A stretch of 64,000 nucleotides of DNA, taken from the NCBI GenBank assembly GCA_946902875.1, contig OX336338.1:8113971-8177970 (forward strand), read 5' to 3'. This DNA is from Nematopogon swammerdamellus. Its lineage: Eukaryota; Arthropoda; Insecta; Lepidoptera; Adelidae. Below the pieces are notes generated by a model. The model saw only the letters and a program-made list of their open reading frames with translations, was not told the origin of the DNA and ran no database searches. Of this stretch, positions 30,111 through 42,247 are shown piece after piece (the first letter of the stretch is position 1; each line of letters starts with the position of its first letter). Position numbers and translations under genes: made by a program.

Positions 30111-30700
30111 TTAAAATGAAATATCATTGGCATAATGGCATTTGTGCTTAAATATGATTTCGGGCATGTGGACGCCGCGGTTGGTTCGAACTTCGAATAG
30201 AGCGCAATGGATCAAATTTTTGACAACTTTTTGAGAAGTTGGGGCCGTATATCGGTAACAACGTGGCGAATGTTGGCTTCCAAATCGTCCATCGTCTCTG
30301 GTTGATCGACGTAGACTAACGATCTTGAAGGCCAATTTACAGGCCTCTTACGCGAAATTATGTGCTCTCATCGAATGTTTCTTTCAATAAATTGATTGTG
30401 TCGCATGCACAATTATTGTGTGTGGCGTATAATACGGCGCAATAATTGCGCCGTCATTTGATGGTCAAACTGCTTAAATTTTTGTACGAGCTGGATTTTG
30501 AAACTTTGTAAACGAAGATCTTTCCAAAAAGTATTCCAATAAGTGCTTGGACACAGTTCCAACTGGTATACACGACGGCGAATCGACTGCTTCGCGTCCT
30601 CAAATACTACGCCCCACAGCTTCTTTGGTGCGCACTGTATGACGTCTCAGCGGATATGTATTATCCGTCAGAGTATGCGTGGTGCAAAAGCGATGTTCAA
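30111..30700 (-). pseudogene. mariner-type (IS630/Tc1/mariner) transposase with internal deletions
   Basis: Minus-strand reading, spread over two frames. The N-terminal DNA-binding portion shows EDAKQSIRRRVYQLELCPST, then WKDLRLQSFKIQLVQKF (about 30600-30460). The C-terminal portion shows SLVYVDQPETMDDLEANI, then RHVVTDIRPQLLKK, ending HMPEIIFKH (about 30330-30150). Between them, DTINLLKETF survives but the catalytic Asp-bearing core is gone, and a second gap removes the block after NWPSRS. A near-perfect 21-bp palindrome sits at 30434-30454, at the first deletion. No inverted termini located. Dead copy, same superfamily as the 25.4-kb remnant. Confidence 0.75.
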
Positions 30701-30799
30701 ATTACTTGCTCGGATACACGATTATGTCGAGTGTAAAATGGGCGTAGCTCAGGGTAACTTTCGCCAGTTAAACCAAGATTTTCTAAATTAATTTGCACA

Positions 30800-31900
30800 A
30801 TTTGCAAGCGTTATTCTGGCATAAAGTCTATTCGTGATAAAATGGCAAACCAAGCTGAGCACAAATCGACTGTCAGCTGTAAAATTGGTTGTCGCTGGAA
30901 AAAGTGTTGCCGATACGAAAAACAAACACCGAAAAAAAAACACCCACATATATACTTAATTTTTTTACATGACTAATTGAATTATCAAACGACAAAATAC
31001 CTATTCCAAAAATCGAATGTAAAGAGTAAAGTCACAATAAAATGTACTTAAAGAGTAAAGTAAAGAATGTAGGTTCAAAATGAAAAAAAAAAGTTATTAC
31101 CTGCACGAGTGACATTTTTTCATCCCAAGCGCTCCCCGCGTGCCCTCTCCATCCACAACTTGCTCCGTTGCTTGAGGTTTAGTTTCCAAAGAAAATATTT
31201 TGCCACGGGAAAAGTAGGGGGATTTCCCGACCGGAGACCGGAGGGGAGGGCTGAGCTAGCAGATCTTGAGGGATTTTGTCGTGTTGCGTTTCTTTTTATC
31301 CTTTACCTCGAAACCAGTCTCTTAACATGTCGTTGGGTGATACTTAAAGTTTTTTGAGTCTCTTTCAGTTGTGTTGAACTGTTTTGGGTGACTTTTAAGT
31401 TGATAGTACCTACAGGAAATATTGATATTAGTATGTTCAATATAAAATAAATAATGCTTTGTAATTGTCGGCCACTTGCCTAAGTCATAAAAGAATACCT
31501 AAAAAACAATTTATATGTCTTATTTTGTTGTTCTCATATCGTCATAAAATTATAATTCTAGGTATGCTATTATCATCACACTCACTTTCATCACTAGGTG
31601 CCCGGCCAGTAGCAGCAATACCGCAGAGTTGCGGGCAAATTTTACATGAGGTTAAAAGGTAAATATTGTTTTAAATTAAAAGTTGTTTCAATACGATGCA
31701 AAATCGAAATTGTATGAAATTACTCGTACTCCGGATCCGAGAAAATTAGCATCAGCTAACATCTCGAGGCAACCTTTGACACCGCTTAGAGTCACCGCTT
31801 GCCCATTTCACGCGCCCATATTAACGCTCGGCCTCCGGCTGACCTCCGCGTCATAAATAAATAAATTCATAAATAATTCACGAAATCAAAAGCCGCGCAA
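30800..31900. other. no gene recognised
   Basis: AT-rich with a short GC-rich patch at 31220-31270. Frames of 65-82 codons are not convincing. Confidence 0.4.
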
Positions 31901-31914
31901 AAAGGTTGACGGCA

Positions 31915-32105
31915 TCTGTCGGCCGGGCGGAAGGATGTGAGCTTTCGTGTCGTACCGGAAGGGGGGTGTAATTTCTGGGGGAGGCGTTTTGGGTTGTTGG
32001 GGTTGTATGGCGGAAGGTGCGTCGGGGGTGTAGGGGGGTGTAGTGAAGGGGTCAAGATGGCGACCGCATTCTGACCGGAAACGTGGCACGTGTGTCACGT
32101 GATTA
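31915..32105 (+). promoter_or_regulatory. possible host promoter: G-rich region with YY1-like motif and paired E-boxes
   Basis: G-runs (GGAAGGGGGG, CTGGGGGAGG, GGGGGTGTAGGGGGG), then CAAGATGGCGACC (32053-32065; YY1/Pho-like), ACCGGAA (ETS-like) and two CACGTG E-boxes at 32087-32092 and 32096-32101. No TATA box is evident and no exon can be tied to it. Motif matches this short can occur by chance; the clustering is what suggests function. Confidence 0.25.
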
Positions 32106-32254
32106 TATTATCGGAGATTCACGGTGCGTTGTCGGTGAGCTGTGGGGTAGGTAGTGCGGTGACAGACGGCTGACTATCTGCATTCTGCTACTTGTGCTTG
32201 TAGCAATCCGGCTTGCAATCTGGATAGTTAATAAATATTATTTGATCTTTACAT

Positions 32255-32345
32255 ATAGGTGTTATTGTTTAACAAACAAATTTCATTTAAATCGTTAGAG
32301 CCGTTTTCGAGTAACATATTATTATATATATAATATAGCTAAACT
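32255..32345 (+). repeat. dispersed repeat family J fragment
   Basis: CAAATTTCATTTAAATCG, TTAGAGCCGTTTTCGAGTAA; the same pattern recurs at 47895-47955. Confidence 0.5.
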
Positions 32346-34049
32346 TATCATCACTATTACACTTTATGTTCAACTTTGGTCTTTGATCTTATCGAATGCA
32401 TGAATAACGTTTGGTATTTCAAAAATAGTGTTACTGGTTTATTATTTGTTTTTTTTTACTAAATTACCCACAATAGGCACCACAAACTTCATATTTATTT
32501 CCCAGCATTTGAACTGTCGGCGTCGAGTAACAGCCATTATGTAATAACGACTATTGATCCTATTTTCTCGTATTTTCAATTACGCAAGACTATTTCTGTA
32601 AAATAGTCGTTTGCAATAAGTCTGGATTACGTTACCGTCTCCTCTGCAGATGGAAACAAGTTCGTTCCCAAAGGATATACCTAGCTAGGGTTTCGCGAGT
32701 CAGGATCCCTTAGACCTATTCACATTAGCTAGACAAGCACGGCCGACTGTTGAACGTGAACAAACTCGACAGCCACCTGACAACGCGCATAAAAAGCGCG
32801 CAAGAACACTCACACCTTCACAGTGCCTTATTTAGGGGTTTTTGACGTGTTGTGGGAGCAACAATGAGTTGTTGAGAGAGCAATTTACACATGATGACCT
32901 TTGACATAGAATTTAACTCTTTTTATGAAAAGCGCGACATGTGGCATCGTTACACGTACAAGTAGGTGTCTAATAGTGCCCATAAATATCATAATAAAAA
33001 CAAAAACTTGAAGACAATTTGGTCTTGATCAAGGTAAAGTACTTGATCAGTAACTTGGACCAAGTAATAATTGTTTGTACAAAATTGTGCTGTTCATCAA
33101 AGCTTTGCCAAGTCATTAGGGTTGATTCTCTCTGACAGTGAATTTTAAATTTTAAATCGCCGACCCAAATACGCTACTGCCCCTTCGTTTCCTATAGGTA
33201 CACTCTGCGCGCGCTACCAGATTTTAGCGTGATTACGTCACTCAAATTTTCTCTGCTTCTGCGGAAAAAATGTCCGGGGAAATGGCAGAGGTGAAAATTT
33301 ACTCATTCGCGGAGTAAAAACGTATTGCTTAATGCGATTATGTAGTTTAGGCATCACAGTGTACCGAGTGCAACGCCGCTGGTCGAGTAAAGTGCTAGTC
33401 CGTTCGCCACACGTGGAAACAACAAGTATAACATACTACCTTTGCTGTAGTTAAAATTCGTTATAAAGGCTTCAAATATACTTTATTGTACACCATAAAA
33501 CATGAAACACACAATTTCGGGTTTAATGCAATACAACATTCTTTACAAACTACCCTTTGGGGTGTGGAGATGAGCATGCGGGACAAATAAATAAATCTCT
33601 TACTGGCACTTTGAAAAGTGTTTTAACACACTGATGTACCTTGAATGGCAAGTATTTTTGGAAAATTTTAAAACAGACATATATTTATATGGGTTTTTTA
33701 ATTACCGTAGTTGATATACTGTCGAGAACTGTTCTCTACCAATCATTTCCCCGGCAGAGTGCTCATGAGGATGGGATGGGCCATAAATTTTCCCAGAAAT
33801 GTCAAGCCACACAGTTCGGAAAACGATTTTTTAAAATCATCTATATTCGTTTAATTTTGGATATAATTTTTCAATATCAATAAATCAATAAAACATTATT
33901 TATCAAAATCTCTACTTACTTTTATAAAAATAAAGAATTTGACAAGTTTATGAGTACTTAGTCTACAACTACTCATACGTTTGAGTGCTAAATACCACAG
34001 AGTTTTGAAATTTAGCTGTCTCCACCAACACGGGACGCGCGCGAAGCAA
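32346..34049. other. no gene recognised
   Basis: Mostly AT-rich. 33000-33070 has GGTCTTGATCAAGGTAAAGT and nearby imperfect inverted segments. 33130-33400 is of mixed composition without a supported ORF. Confidence 0.4.
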
Positions 34050-34175
34050 TCAGCCGATCTTTGGTAGGTCTTCGGTCTCGCCCTTACAGATTTACTTTCT
34101 TCAAGGAAATATATCGTTTACGCGAAAACGCCGAGCTGTGTTCGGCTTCGGAAGGCGACAGCGGGTAAAAGCTAT
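34050..34175 (-). repeat. relic of the GGCGAGGCCGAAGGCC tandem family
   Basis: GGTCTTCGGTCTCGCCCTTA and GCCGAGCTGTGTTCGGCTTC; one or two degenerate units. Confidence 0.5.
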
Positions 34176-34202
34176 ACAGAAGCGATCATTTATTATTTAT
34201 AT

Positions 34203-34570
34203 TTGCGTTTAAATCTATTTCATGGGGAGTGTTCGGAGGAGCTGATTAACGCGATTCCGCCGTCCCCATTCCACCTCCGCACTACGCGTACCGGGCAGGG
34301 GATGCACCCCTATTCAATTGACCTACCACGGATGCGCACCAACCGGTTCTGTAGGTCTTTTATTCACAGAACCGGAAAAATTTGGAACGCACTCCCTGCG
34401 CATATTTCCTCCCAAGTACAGCCTGGGGTTTTTCAAAAGGGGCGTGAAAAGGCTCCTGTCAGGCCGGGATGGCATTCACAATCCCCGTGCATCACAGAAT
34501 GTCCATGGGCATCGTTAGACATCTATTTGTAAGTGAAACGATGCCACATGTAGCGCTACGCATAAAAAAA
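34203..34570 (+). pseudogene. LINE ORF2 C-terminal fragment plus 3' tail (family D)
   Basis: The frame gives RTTRTGQGMHPYSIDLPRMR, then TNRFCRSFIHRTGKIWNALP, then AHISSQVQPGVFQKG; the pattern R..H...P..RT..F..SF..RT...WN.LP is the C-terminal end of an insect non-LTR ORF2. A related sequence in the 55.98-kb copy reads on as FKRGLNRYLSG, so a frameshift in this copy has altered the last residues. The 3' tail (GGCATTCACAATCCCCGTGC, GTCCATGGGCATCGTTAGAC, TGTAGCGCTACGCATAAAAAAA) shows that the separate family D tails in the window derive from this LINE. No RT domain present. Confidence 0.75.
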
Positions 34571-34597
34571 TACGATTTGCTATTAAACCGACTTTAC

Positions 34598-34628
34598 CGT
34601 GAGCGGAGCCGCGGGCACATTTAGTTAT
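34598..34628 (+). repeat. GCCGCGGGC element end
   Basis: CCGTGAGCGGAGCCGCGGGC then ACATTTAGTTA; a terminal relic beside the LINE fragment. Confidence 0.45.
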
Positions 34629-34689
34629 ACTAATAAGCGAGCTATCATCACATTTGAACCAGCTGTGAAACTATAGGAAGACCCTCGTC

Positions 34690-34723
34690 CGCCGCCGCCG
34701 GCGCCGCGGCGCCGGCGGCGGCG
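34690..34723. other. perfect 34-bp GC palindrome
   Basis: CGCCGCCGCCGGCGCCG followed immediately by its exact reverse complement. All G or C, in an AT-rich neighbourhood. Confidence 0.95.
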
Positions 34724-34942
34724 CGCCGTCAGACTTCGTCGTTAATGGACGTCTCGCAGTCTAAATGAAAGGGTAACGATGACTCTGACGGCCTAGTACT
34801 GAGTCCAGGGTTCGATTTAATTAGAAAATTAGTGCACCATTTGGGGGGACCATAATGTTAACACACACGTATACATGAAAAAAAAACTTAATTAAGTACT
34901 TACCTATATTTGAAAATTAATGAAAAGTAATATTAAATACAA

Positions 34943-35452
34943 AAAGCGGTCAAGTGCGATTCGAACTCGCGTGGCAATGGTACCGTACCATTCCGGTTTC
35001 CGTGAGAACTTTAAGACTTAGGATTTTCGTTTAGGTTTTCCTGTAAGCTATAAGAAAGGCCCTACCTTCCCTATTTTTTCGAAATAGTAGATTCAGTATC
35101 TAGTTTCGGAGATAAATTGCCCGATTTTTGTCCTTAGTTACTTACATTATTATTTGAAATACGAATTTCACGCGAGCGAAGCCGCGGGCAACAGCTAGTA
35201 TATAAATATATTTCTAATTTGTCCCCCAAAATTGCCCCTTAAAATCGAAATTCGCTCATTTACGCTATAGGTACGTCGGTGATTGGGTCATCAAATTCTA
35301 TATATTATGTACCAAATTTAACCTTTTTTTGTCCAGTAGATTCGGAGAAAATAAGCTTTGACAGACAGACAGACAAGAGTGATCCTTATAGCATCAATAA
35401 GGGTTCCGTGCTTTCTTCTTTTCAGGTACGGAACCTTAAAAACGGTTAGATA
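34943..35452 (+). repeat. family E (subtype 2) with a nested element end
   Basis: Starts GCGGTCAAGTGCGATTCGAA and ends TCAGGTACGGAACCTTAAAA, with ATTGGGTCATCAAATTC and GACAGACAGACAGACA inside. It is interrupted at about 35138-35208 by a terminal piece of the GCCGCGGGC element (AAATACGAATTTCACGCGAG, CGAAGCCGCGGGCAACAGCT, AG). Matches 49667-50147 in the same orientation. Confidence 0.65.
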
Positions 35453-35454
35453 AT

Positions 35455-36000
35455 ACTTTTGCACAAGTCATTATACATAATATACGGGCATAGAAACACA
35501 AATCTGCTGCGTATTTTCTAAGATATTTATTTGAAATCTGAGGATTGAATTAAAATTGTAAGTACATACTTAAATTGGCAATTTGGGATATTAGATAAAT
35601 TTAATTCTTCATTAAAGACAATAACTATGACACGCGTGGTCGCAATTTTTGTTATTTATAAATTAGTGAATAAACCTACTATACAGTTAGCATCAAACAG
35701 GTCGCTTGCAGTGGAGCTATAGCGGACAGAGTAGCCGTCACGTCAATGCGCAAAGTGTGCGCTATCTAACCAGACCGCTGTCCACTGCGAGCGTCCCCAT
35801 CCCTCCACCACCACCGCCGTACTTCGCTCTACTCCCATGACCATACTCACATATGCATTGCAGCGTCAAACGTTGGTGTTGGTTCATGTGCATTAGGGTT
35901 CGTTCGATAGAATGGTTTAGATCAGATCCAAATATCTTTTTTTAAGGAATTTTAACCCTATTCTCCTACGGAGCGGCCGATATCGGCCGCTTTATACATT
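35455..36000. other. no gene; contains a 20-bp palindrome
   Basis: AGCGGCCGATATCGGCCGCT at about 35973-35992 is a perfect palindrome. Other sequence is unassigned. Confidence 0.5.
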
Positions 36001-36002
36001 AT

Positions 36003-36172
36003 TATTTTTTTGGAAACTGACACCGTAATGTCAGCATAACGCACGTTGCTCCTGGAACTACATATAATAGGTCAGCGGTTCTATTTCTATGGTCTACACT
36101 GAAGTGGACTGACAGCATTAACTATTTTCATGGCCGCCGTTTCGACCGACCTTCATTCGGTGGCGGTTGTTA
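36003..36172 (-). repeat. SINE family A, diverged
   Basis: T-run then TGGAAACTGACACCG, ATGTCAGC, GTCTACACTGAAGTGG, GCCGTTTCGACCGACC. Several internal changes; older than the other copies. Confidence 0.6.
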
Positions 36173-36429
36173 TAAATCCAGAAAACTTGATGTTGTGAGT
36201 GAGGATAATCTGATATTTTCCACTGAACTTGGCCACTTCGCCGTAAAACCTTCTTCATTGGTTCTGAAATAACAAAACACTGGATTCAATTGTAAGAAAA
36301 AACCATTTCAAAGATCACCAACCTAGTCGGAAAATTTGGTATATTTTTCGTATTGAACTTTATCTGCACATGTATAAACATAAAATTTGACCTAACTAAC
36401 GCTGACAACGTGATACGAGCGCTGACACG

Positions 36430-37160
36430 CTGTATAGTGTATACCTAGGTAGTGACGAAGTGTCACGGAGACACCCAGCAAAGCGGCCTGAGCGCCGCCG
36501 GCGCCGCCGCCGCCGCCGCGGAGGTGACGGCGGGGGCGCGTTGTCGCGGCAGTGGCAGTGCGGGGCGGCGGCGCTCGCGCGTCGCGGCTCGACGCAACGG
36601 CGCGCCGGGCGCCCGAATCCGTCAATCAATTAAAACACCGACAGTAGAAATCACGAGGACAGGTAGGTTGGGGGAGGCGACGCACATGCGCGTCAAAATA
36701 ACCGAACGTTCGAATTTTGAAATCTCGAACGGCTGAATCCACTTAGAGTTAGCTCCCCCTGCGGCGACCACGCCCCCTTCATATCGATCGTCGCTTCTGC
36801 CTCCCCGAGCCGAGAAGCCTGCGACGGCGGCGGCGGCACGTCGGCGTCGTCGTCGCCGCGACGACGCCGTGTAATCGTCGCGGTCACGCAACCAACGACG
36901 CGACGCCGCCGCCGCTGGCCGGTGCTACGGGCGCACGGGTAAATAGCCCGGAGTAAACAACGCGATGGTCTCCTATAACAACCAACACCGGGCTCTATGC
37001 ATATTATGGCCGCCGCAGCCGCGAGACGCAACTTCACGCCACCTCCACTCCGTGGACATCGCTTGCGAACGCTATGAGCGCTACGACATCTATAGCGCCG
37101 AAAATTTGAAGTTAATAAACATAACTCATTCTTGAACAGCCGGACGAACAAATAAAAGAT
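36430..37160. other. CpG-rich island, possible host promoter or 5' exon
   Basis: About 700 bp of GC-rich sequence dense in CpG (GCGCCGCCGGCGCCGCCGCC near 36490; GACGGCGGCGGCGGCACGTC near 36824). Frames of 77-152 codons open on both strands, as expected from composition, and are Ala/Arg/Gly-rich without a recognisable domain. An ATGGCCGCCGCAGCC with a good start context is at 37006. It stands out from the AT-rich flanks and lacks TE similarity, which is the only reason to suspect a host gene start. Confidence 0.35.
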
Positions 37161-39595
37161 GTGACGAAAGCGGAATCTGACGGACGTGTACTAGATCGAA
37201 CAAATCAGGGAGCTTGAAGTTATGTAAATGAATCTCGATTAAATTATTATGTCACTCTTATATAAGAAAACGACACAAGGAAACCTATGCACTAGCTAAA
37301 GTTTGGTTGTGTACAATGACGATAGGAGTCAATTAACGTTCTACAATATGTACTCGTAGATATGTGTACTCTACGAGTACGTCGATGAACTTGATATAAA
37401 TAATATATGATCTCGATATATGAATGTTATGTTACCTTAGGGAGTAGGGATTAAGTTTATTGGAAGTAAACATTTTATGCGATCGAAAAGTTTCAAATAA
37501 TAGTTTGATATCGCAAACAATCCTAAAATTTTCATAAGTTGCAAAGCCGGACTTAACACTTACAGATATACTTATAAATATTCATACCCACTCGAAAATA
37601 TTTATACTTTGATTTGTTTGGCGTCTATGCACAATGCAATAATTTACGAAGCGATTGAGTTTATTAAAATGCTCGATATGACAAATTCTGATTACTTACT
37701 TAAAGCAAGCGACGACCGTTCAGAGTCGGTACCTTTTTTTATTATACTCAATTATTTACCTTCGCCGAGTTGAGCGTTGAATATTGATAAAACCGGTAAA
37801 TAAATACCCAGAACCGGCATTTTTATACATTTCATACATTTTACCTTCTTGCCAACATTTGGTAGGCACGCACACAATTTGCAGCCAGCAGACACAAGAT
37901 ACGCGAGTGGAAAAATTGTGCAAAGATAGACTTAATACATTTTAATTATGTGTTTGTGCACTTTTTTATTTACACGATTTGGTGGCCCTTCTAGATATTT
38001 TTATTTCCATGCCAACAGCGGCCCGTTACATTTTTATTATATGAATGGTTTGATTTCGTAAGCACAAGTCACTATCAACTAGTCGCAATAGCTGATGAAA
38101 ACTATGAGATGTTTTCGTGCTTGGAGCTATTTATGTTATTATTCATTTATAGCACGAATAAATCAATAAAAAAATCGTCTACCTCATAATAAAAAAAAAA
38201 TTTATGATGCGATTTCCAGATACGTCAAGGACGCTGAATGCTTACTCCATTCAAATCAATTGTGATATTTTTAACACTATCAAACGCTATTAAAAAAAGG
38301 AGCAGTTGATATACTGTGATGAAATACTTTGAGGTATTTACAAAACTAAAGATATTTTCCTATTTTGGATGTTGACTGATAAAATATAGTATCCACTGCT
38401 ATATTTCTAATGAAGGTACTACATTCCTATGAATTTACATCTACCTACACACTTATGTGAGATATGATTTTCCGAATTGACTGCCATACAAACAAAATAT
38501 CGCGTAAGAATACGCATAGAACATGACTTCAGTATGAATATTTTCTAGTACATCGCCAAGTTAAAAATCTATGTTTTAACTATAGGCACAACACAAGGTT
38601 CACACTACTTTTGTACGTAATTTTCTTTATTGAATGCACTGTTAAATTGTTTGCCTTTTTGTTTAAAAGGCACACAGCCGATGCAATTCGCGATACTATT
38701 ATTGTGGTGATGAACATGCTTCTCGCATAAACATATAGGTTCAGCAGTTTCGACAATGAATAACGATCGACCTTAGTTTACGTAGTAAGCTCGTGAGGAA
38801 ACGAAGTCGCCTGCATACTTTCAGAGTTTTTATTTTTCATAGCTGTCGCTCACAGGTATAAAAAGCCGAGTAGTAATTTTTTACCTATTAGCATTAAAAT
38901 TTAATTTAATTTAATTTATAAGTTTATTTGCGGCCCGATTCGATACGCGCGCAGAGCAATGACTGGTCAGATGCGCAATACAACGACTGCCTTCTCTTTA
39001 TGTAGGTATCCTTAAAACTCGAGAAGGGCGAAACTAATTTATATGTGGTTTCATCTATAATATCTCCGTAAGGATTATACTTACTATGATACACCGTCAC
39101 ACTTTCGTAACTATTAATTGAGAAGTTGTATGGGAAAAAAATATTAAATCAGATTTTCTTTTGAATGCGCGCTGAGCCGCGGTACCATATATAGGACTAT
39201 AGCTTCTTTTTCACTTTCCTTTAAATATTTTGTCGACGAAGATAAAATTTATCGTAACTCAAGGTAACATTTATCGTAACTATGTGATTCGCGTATATAG
39301 GTACAAATATGTAAACTCATTTGTATTTCCTTAAGTACTAGGGGTGAAATGGAAAGCCCAATAATTGTTACGCGCCGCCCTCACCCCATGAAAATGCTTT
39401 TCTCTTAGCCCCATGAAAGCCCTTCCTCTACTTAGTAGGCGTTTGTTAAGACTGCACTAAATTTACATACTTACCTCTGTATGTGTATATGTATTTATGT
39501 ATGCATATTAAATTATATCTGTACATATAAAATGCTATATTTTAAACAATAATTTTTTTTTTCAGAATAATGGTAGATATATTTTTATACAAGCT
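37161..39595. other. no gene or repeat recognised
   Basis: About 2.4 kb of AT-rich sequence without long ORFs. 37530-37560 (TTGCAAAGCCGGACTTAACA) is a faint trace of the family I LINE tail. Nothing else noted. Confidence 0.45.
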
Positions 39596-40272
39596 ATTGT
39601 TTCAGTTCATCTGTTAGTAGGTTATATTATATTATGTCGTCACGTCTTCCACGCAACTGAATTTTAAACCAGTTCCACCCAAACGATTGAGCTGAAATTT
39701 TGGATATACTTTTGGTGCTGGTGACAATACAATCACCGTATACTCAGAATAAAATAATAATTACAAAAAATCACAAAATAAAATAATAAATAAATAACCT
39801 TTTTAATGACCAACTTTTATTTAAACCATTTTCGAAAAGGAATATAATAAGTCTTGTCACGTAATGTTGATAAAAGTAGGTACCAATTAATTCTCTTATC
39901 ATCATAATTCATAATATTTTGATAAGCAAGTAGGTACTTGCCGAAGTATGTATTTTCTTCACAACTCGCGCGACAAGCTTTTTGAAAACAAATCGAAAAC
40001 TTATTTTATTCATTTAAGTACATGGCTTAATTAAAAGCTTTTATATTATAATTTTTAAATATAGAAAAAGAAGAAGAAGAAATATGTTTTTTTTTATTCC
40101 AGTCAACAAAATATGATATACCTAGCTTATAAAAGAATTACAATTTCAAAATATAAATATTATGTTACACTTAGTACCTCCCTATATATAGTTTGCTACT
40201 TCACATCCTGCTTCCACAAATTTTGCAAACCAAAATTTTGGACTCTCAGAAAGTATAAAATTTGTAGAACGC
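39596..40272. other. unassigned, one repeat-like fragment
   Basis: 39640-39730 carries CCACCCAAACGATTGAGCTG followed by AAATTTTGG, typical of decayed lepidopteran repeats; otherwise AT-rich. Confidence 0.35.
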
Positions 40273-40438
40273 TTGATTTTAACTGTTGACCAAACCAGGA
40301 ATGTCGTATTGATATTACTTAGGAGAATTAAAACGGATAAGGAAACATGTAGGTGTAGCCCTCGGACAGACAGACAAACAGACAGACGGCGTAGGCTTAG
40401 TAATAGGGTCCCGTACCAGATACAGAACCCTAAAAGTC
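40273..40438 (+). repeat. family E 3' portion
   Basis: GACAGACAGACAAACAGACA, CGTAGGCTTAGTAATAGG, GTACCAGATACAGAACCCTA, then AAAG. The 87-codon frame here is spurious. Confidence 0.55.
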
Positions 40439-40449
40439 ATCAAAATGAA

Positions 40450-41160
40450 TTCTCTAAAAAAATACCAACCTATTGGAACAGAAGAGACTTGTGTGTGTAT
40501 CTCGTTCGTGGTCCACGGCTGTGTCAGCCGTTATAATTAGCCATTACTGGTTCAAGCTAACGGTTATTAGCTGAAAGCAAGCGGGAACTGCCGCTAAAGG
40601 CAACTATAGCTACGGTACGGTTATTGTTACTGCCACCGACGGGATAATAGCAGGAGGGGGTCAATTATCTACAGGGTGGCGGGAAGGCCCTTCACTGCAG
40701 TTGGCTTTACAGGATGTGCCTTCGGTCATTATGCCTTGATGTTTGAGGGGATTTCAGTGAATTTCATATTATATATTTAGCCTTTTTCCGATGTCTTCCC
40801 ATTCATGTTAAATATATAACAGCTAAAATGAAAACATACATACGTATTATTAAACTGAAGATTAAGTTACATAGGTACATGAGCAAAGAAGTACCGTTTA
40901 CATATGTAATGACGTCGTATTTCTTAAAATACCTCGTAAAGTATATCTGCTTTATTGAATCTTTATACCATATCAAAGAAAGAACGTTATAAATATTCGA
41001 TTATAGAGATAGGTAGGTAGGTGCTTACATTATACTATGCGGTTACCAGCAAGTAAGGTAATACAATTTGAAACTATTAATAAAACAAAATTATTGTAGG
41101 CGCAATAGACAAGGCTAATTACATACACATTCACTACACACATACACATAGCATCACGTC
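40450..41160. other. no gene recognised
   Basis: AT-rich with a moderately GC section at 40560-40740; no motif identified. Confidence 0.4.
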
Positions 41161-41162
41161 TG

Positions 41163-41254
41163 TTTCCCAGTGCGGTAGGCAGAGACAACGGATCTCCACG
41201 TGCCACGATCCTGACACACCTCTGCCGCCTCTTCCGCTCTCATAATCTTCTTCA
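41163..41254 (-). repeat. dispersed repeat family K fragment
   Basis: GGTAGGCAGAGACAACGGAT, CTCCACGTGCCACGATCCTG, CTGCCGCCTCTTCCGCTCTC; longest of the three copies. Confidence 0.7.
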
Positions 41255-41559
41255 TACATGCTCGCCGGTTATGTCCACTACGCACTTGAATCTTTTTGAC
41301 GTGCTTTTTGAGCACATGCCCGATCTGGTCTAGGCGTCTAGGGCGACCCTTCGCGACTCTTCATAAATTTATTTCGTTAGTATCGTCAGTTCTTCCAATT
41401 ATACATTTCTGAAAACATAAATTATCATTGATAATAATAAATTTGTAAGGGATGGTCTGGTCTGGAAGGGAGTTAGTTACTTTGTTTTATGAGATATTGC
41501 GTTTGTAGACTCTATGTATGATACTAAAACTCAATTGACTACATATTTTATAAATATTT

Positions 41560-41795
41560 TCTTTGTGTATGTATGTTCCTTCATAACTCTTAAACCGTTC
41601 ATCCGAATTCGATGAAACTTAGTATAAGCACATTTTAACTATACGTGACACGGGATAGGCTAAATAAAATTTAGTTCCGGTCACGCTAAGATGTGGCTCT
41701 GGAAATAAACTTACGGTGCGGGCTTACTTACTTTCTTCTTTTTTTAAATACGAATTTCACGCGAGCGTAGCCAGCGCAGCGGGCAAAAACTAGTA
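41560..41795 (+). repeat. DNA element with GCGGGC..CTAG end
   Basis: CTTAAACCGTTCATCCGAAT, CGATGAAACTTAGTATAAGC and the end AAATACGAATTTCACGCGAG, then CGGGCAAAAACTAGT. Same terminal type as 9471-10993 and 35150-35205. Confidence 0.6.
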
Positions 41796-42247
41796 ACGTA
41801 TATAAAAGTGCATGCTATTAGTTAGGTACATGCCACGAAAGGCCCCTTCAAACTTTTCGCATTGCCTCTCTAAAACGAATTAATCAAGAACACTGCGACA
41901 AAATATATAATGCAAATTGAAGGTAGGTAGGTATTAGATGCCTTCTACACGTGTTGTTTATCGTTCTTGGTCGCATAGTCGTCGACGGAGGCAGTCTGAT
42001 TCTCGGAATGCCGACGCAACGCAACATTGTCAAATGCCCGTCATAAGAATCGTGTTACAGCGGCCACATATCCCAGAACTACAATCGGAGACAAAAGCAC
42101 ATTAGTCAAAACAGCCGCAGTAGTGAGAACGATAAATTGAATGACGCATTATTTAAGTGTTTTCATTCCGATTATGTAAATTAATTTAAATCCTTAGCAA
42201 AATAATTCAATCCACAATATAATCTAAGCAATAAGCATACATATAAT

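Noticed and set aside
36392..37151. Ala/Arg/Gly-rich frames on both strands
   Set aside because: Several overlap on opposite strands in a CpG-rich block; composition keeps them open and none has a known domain.
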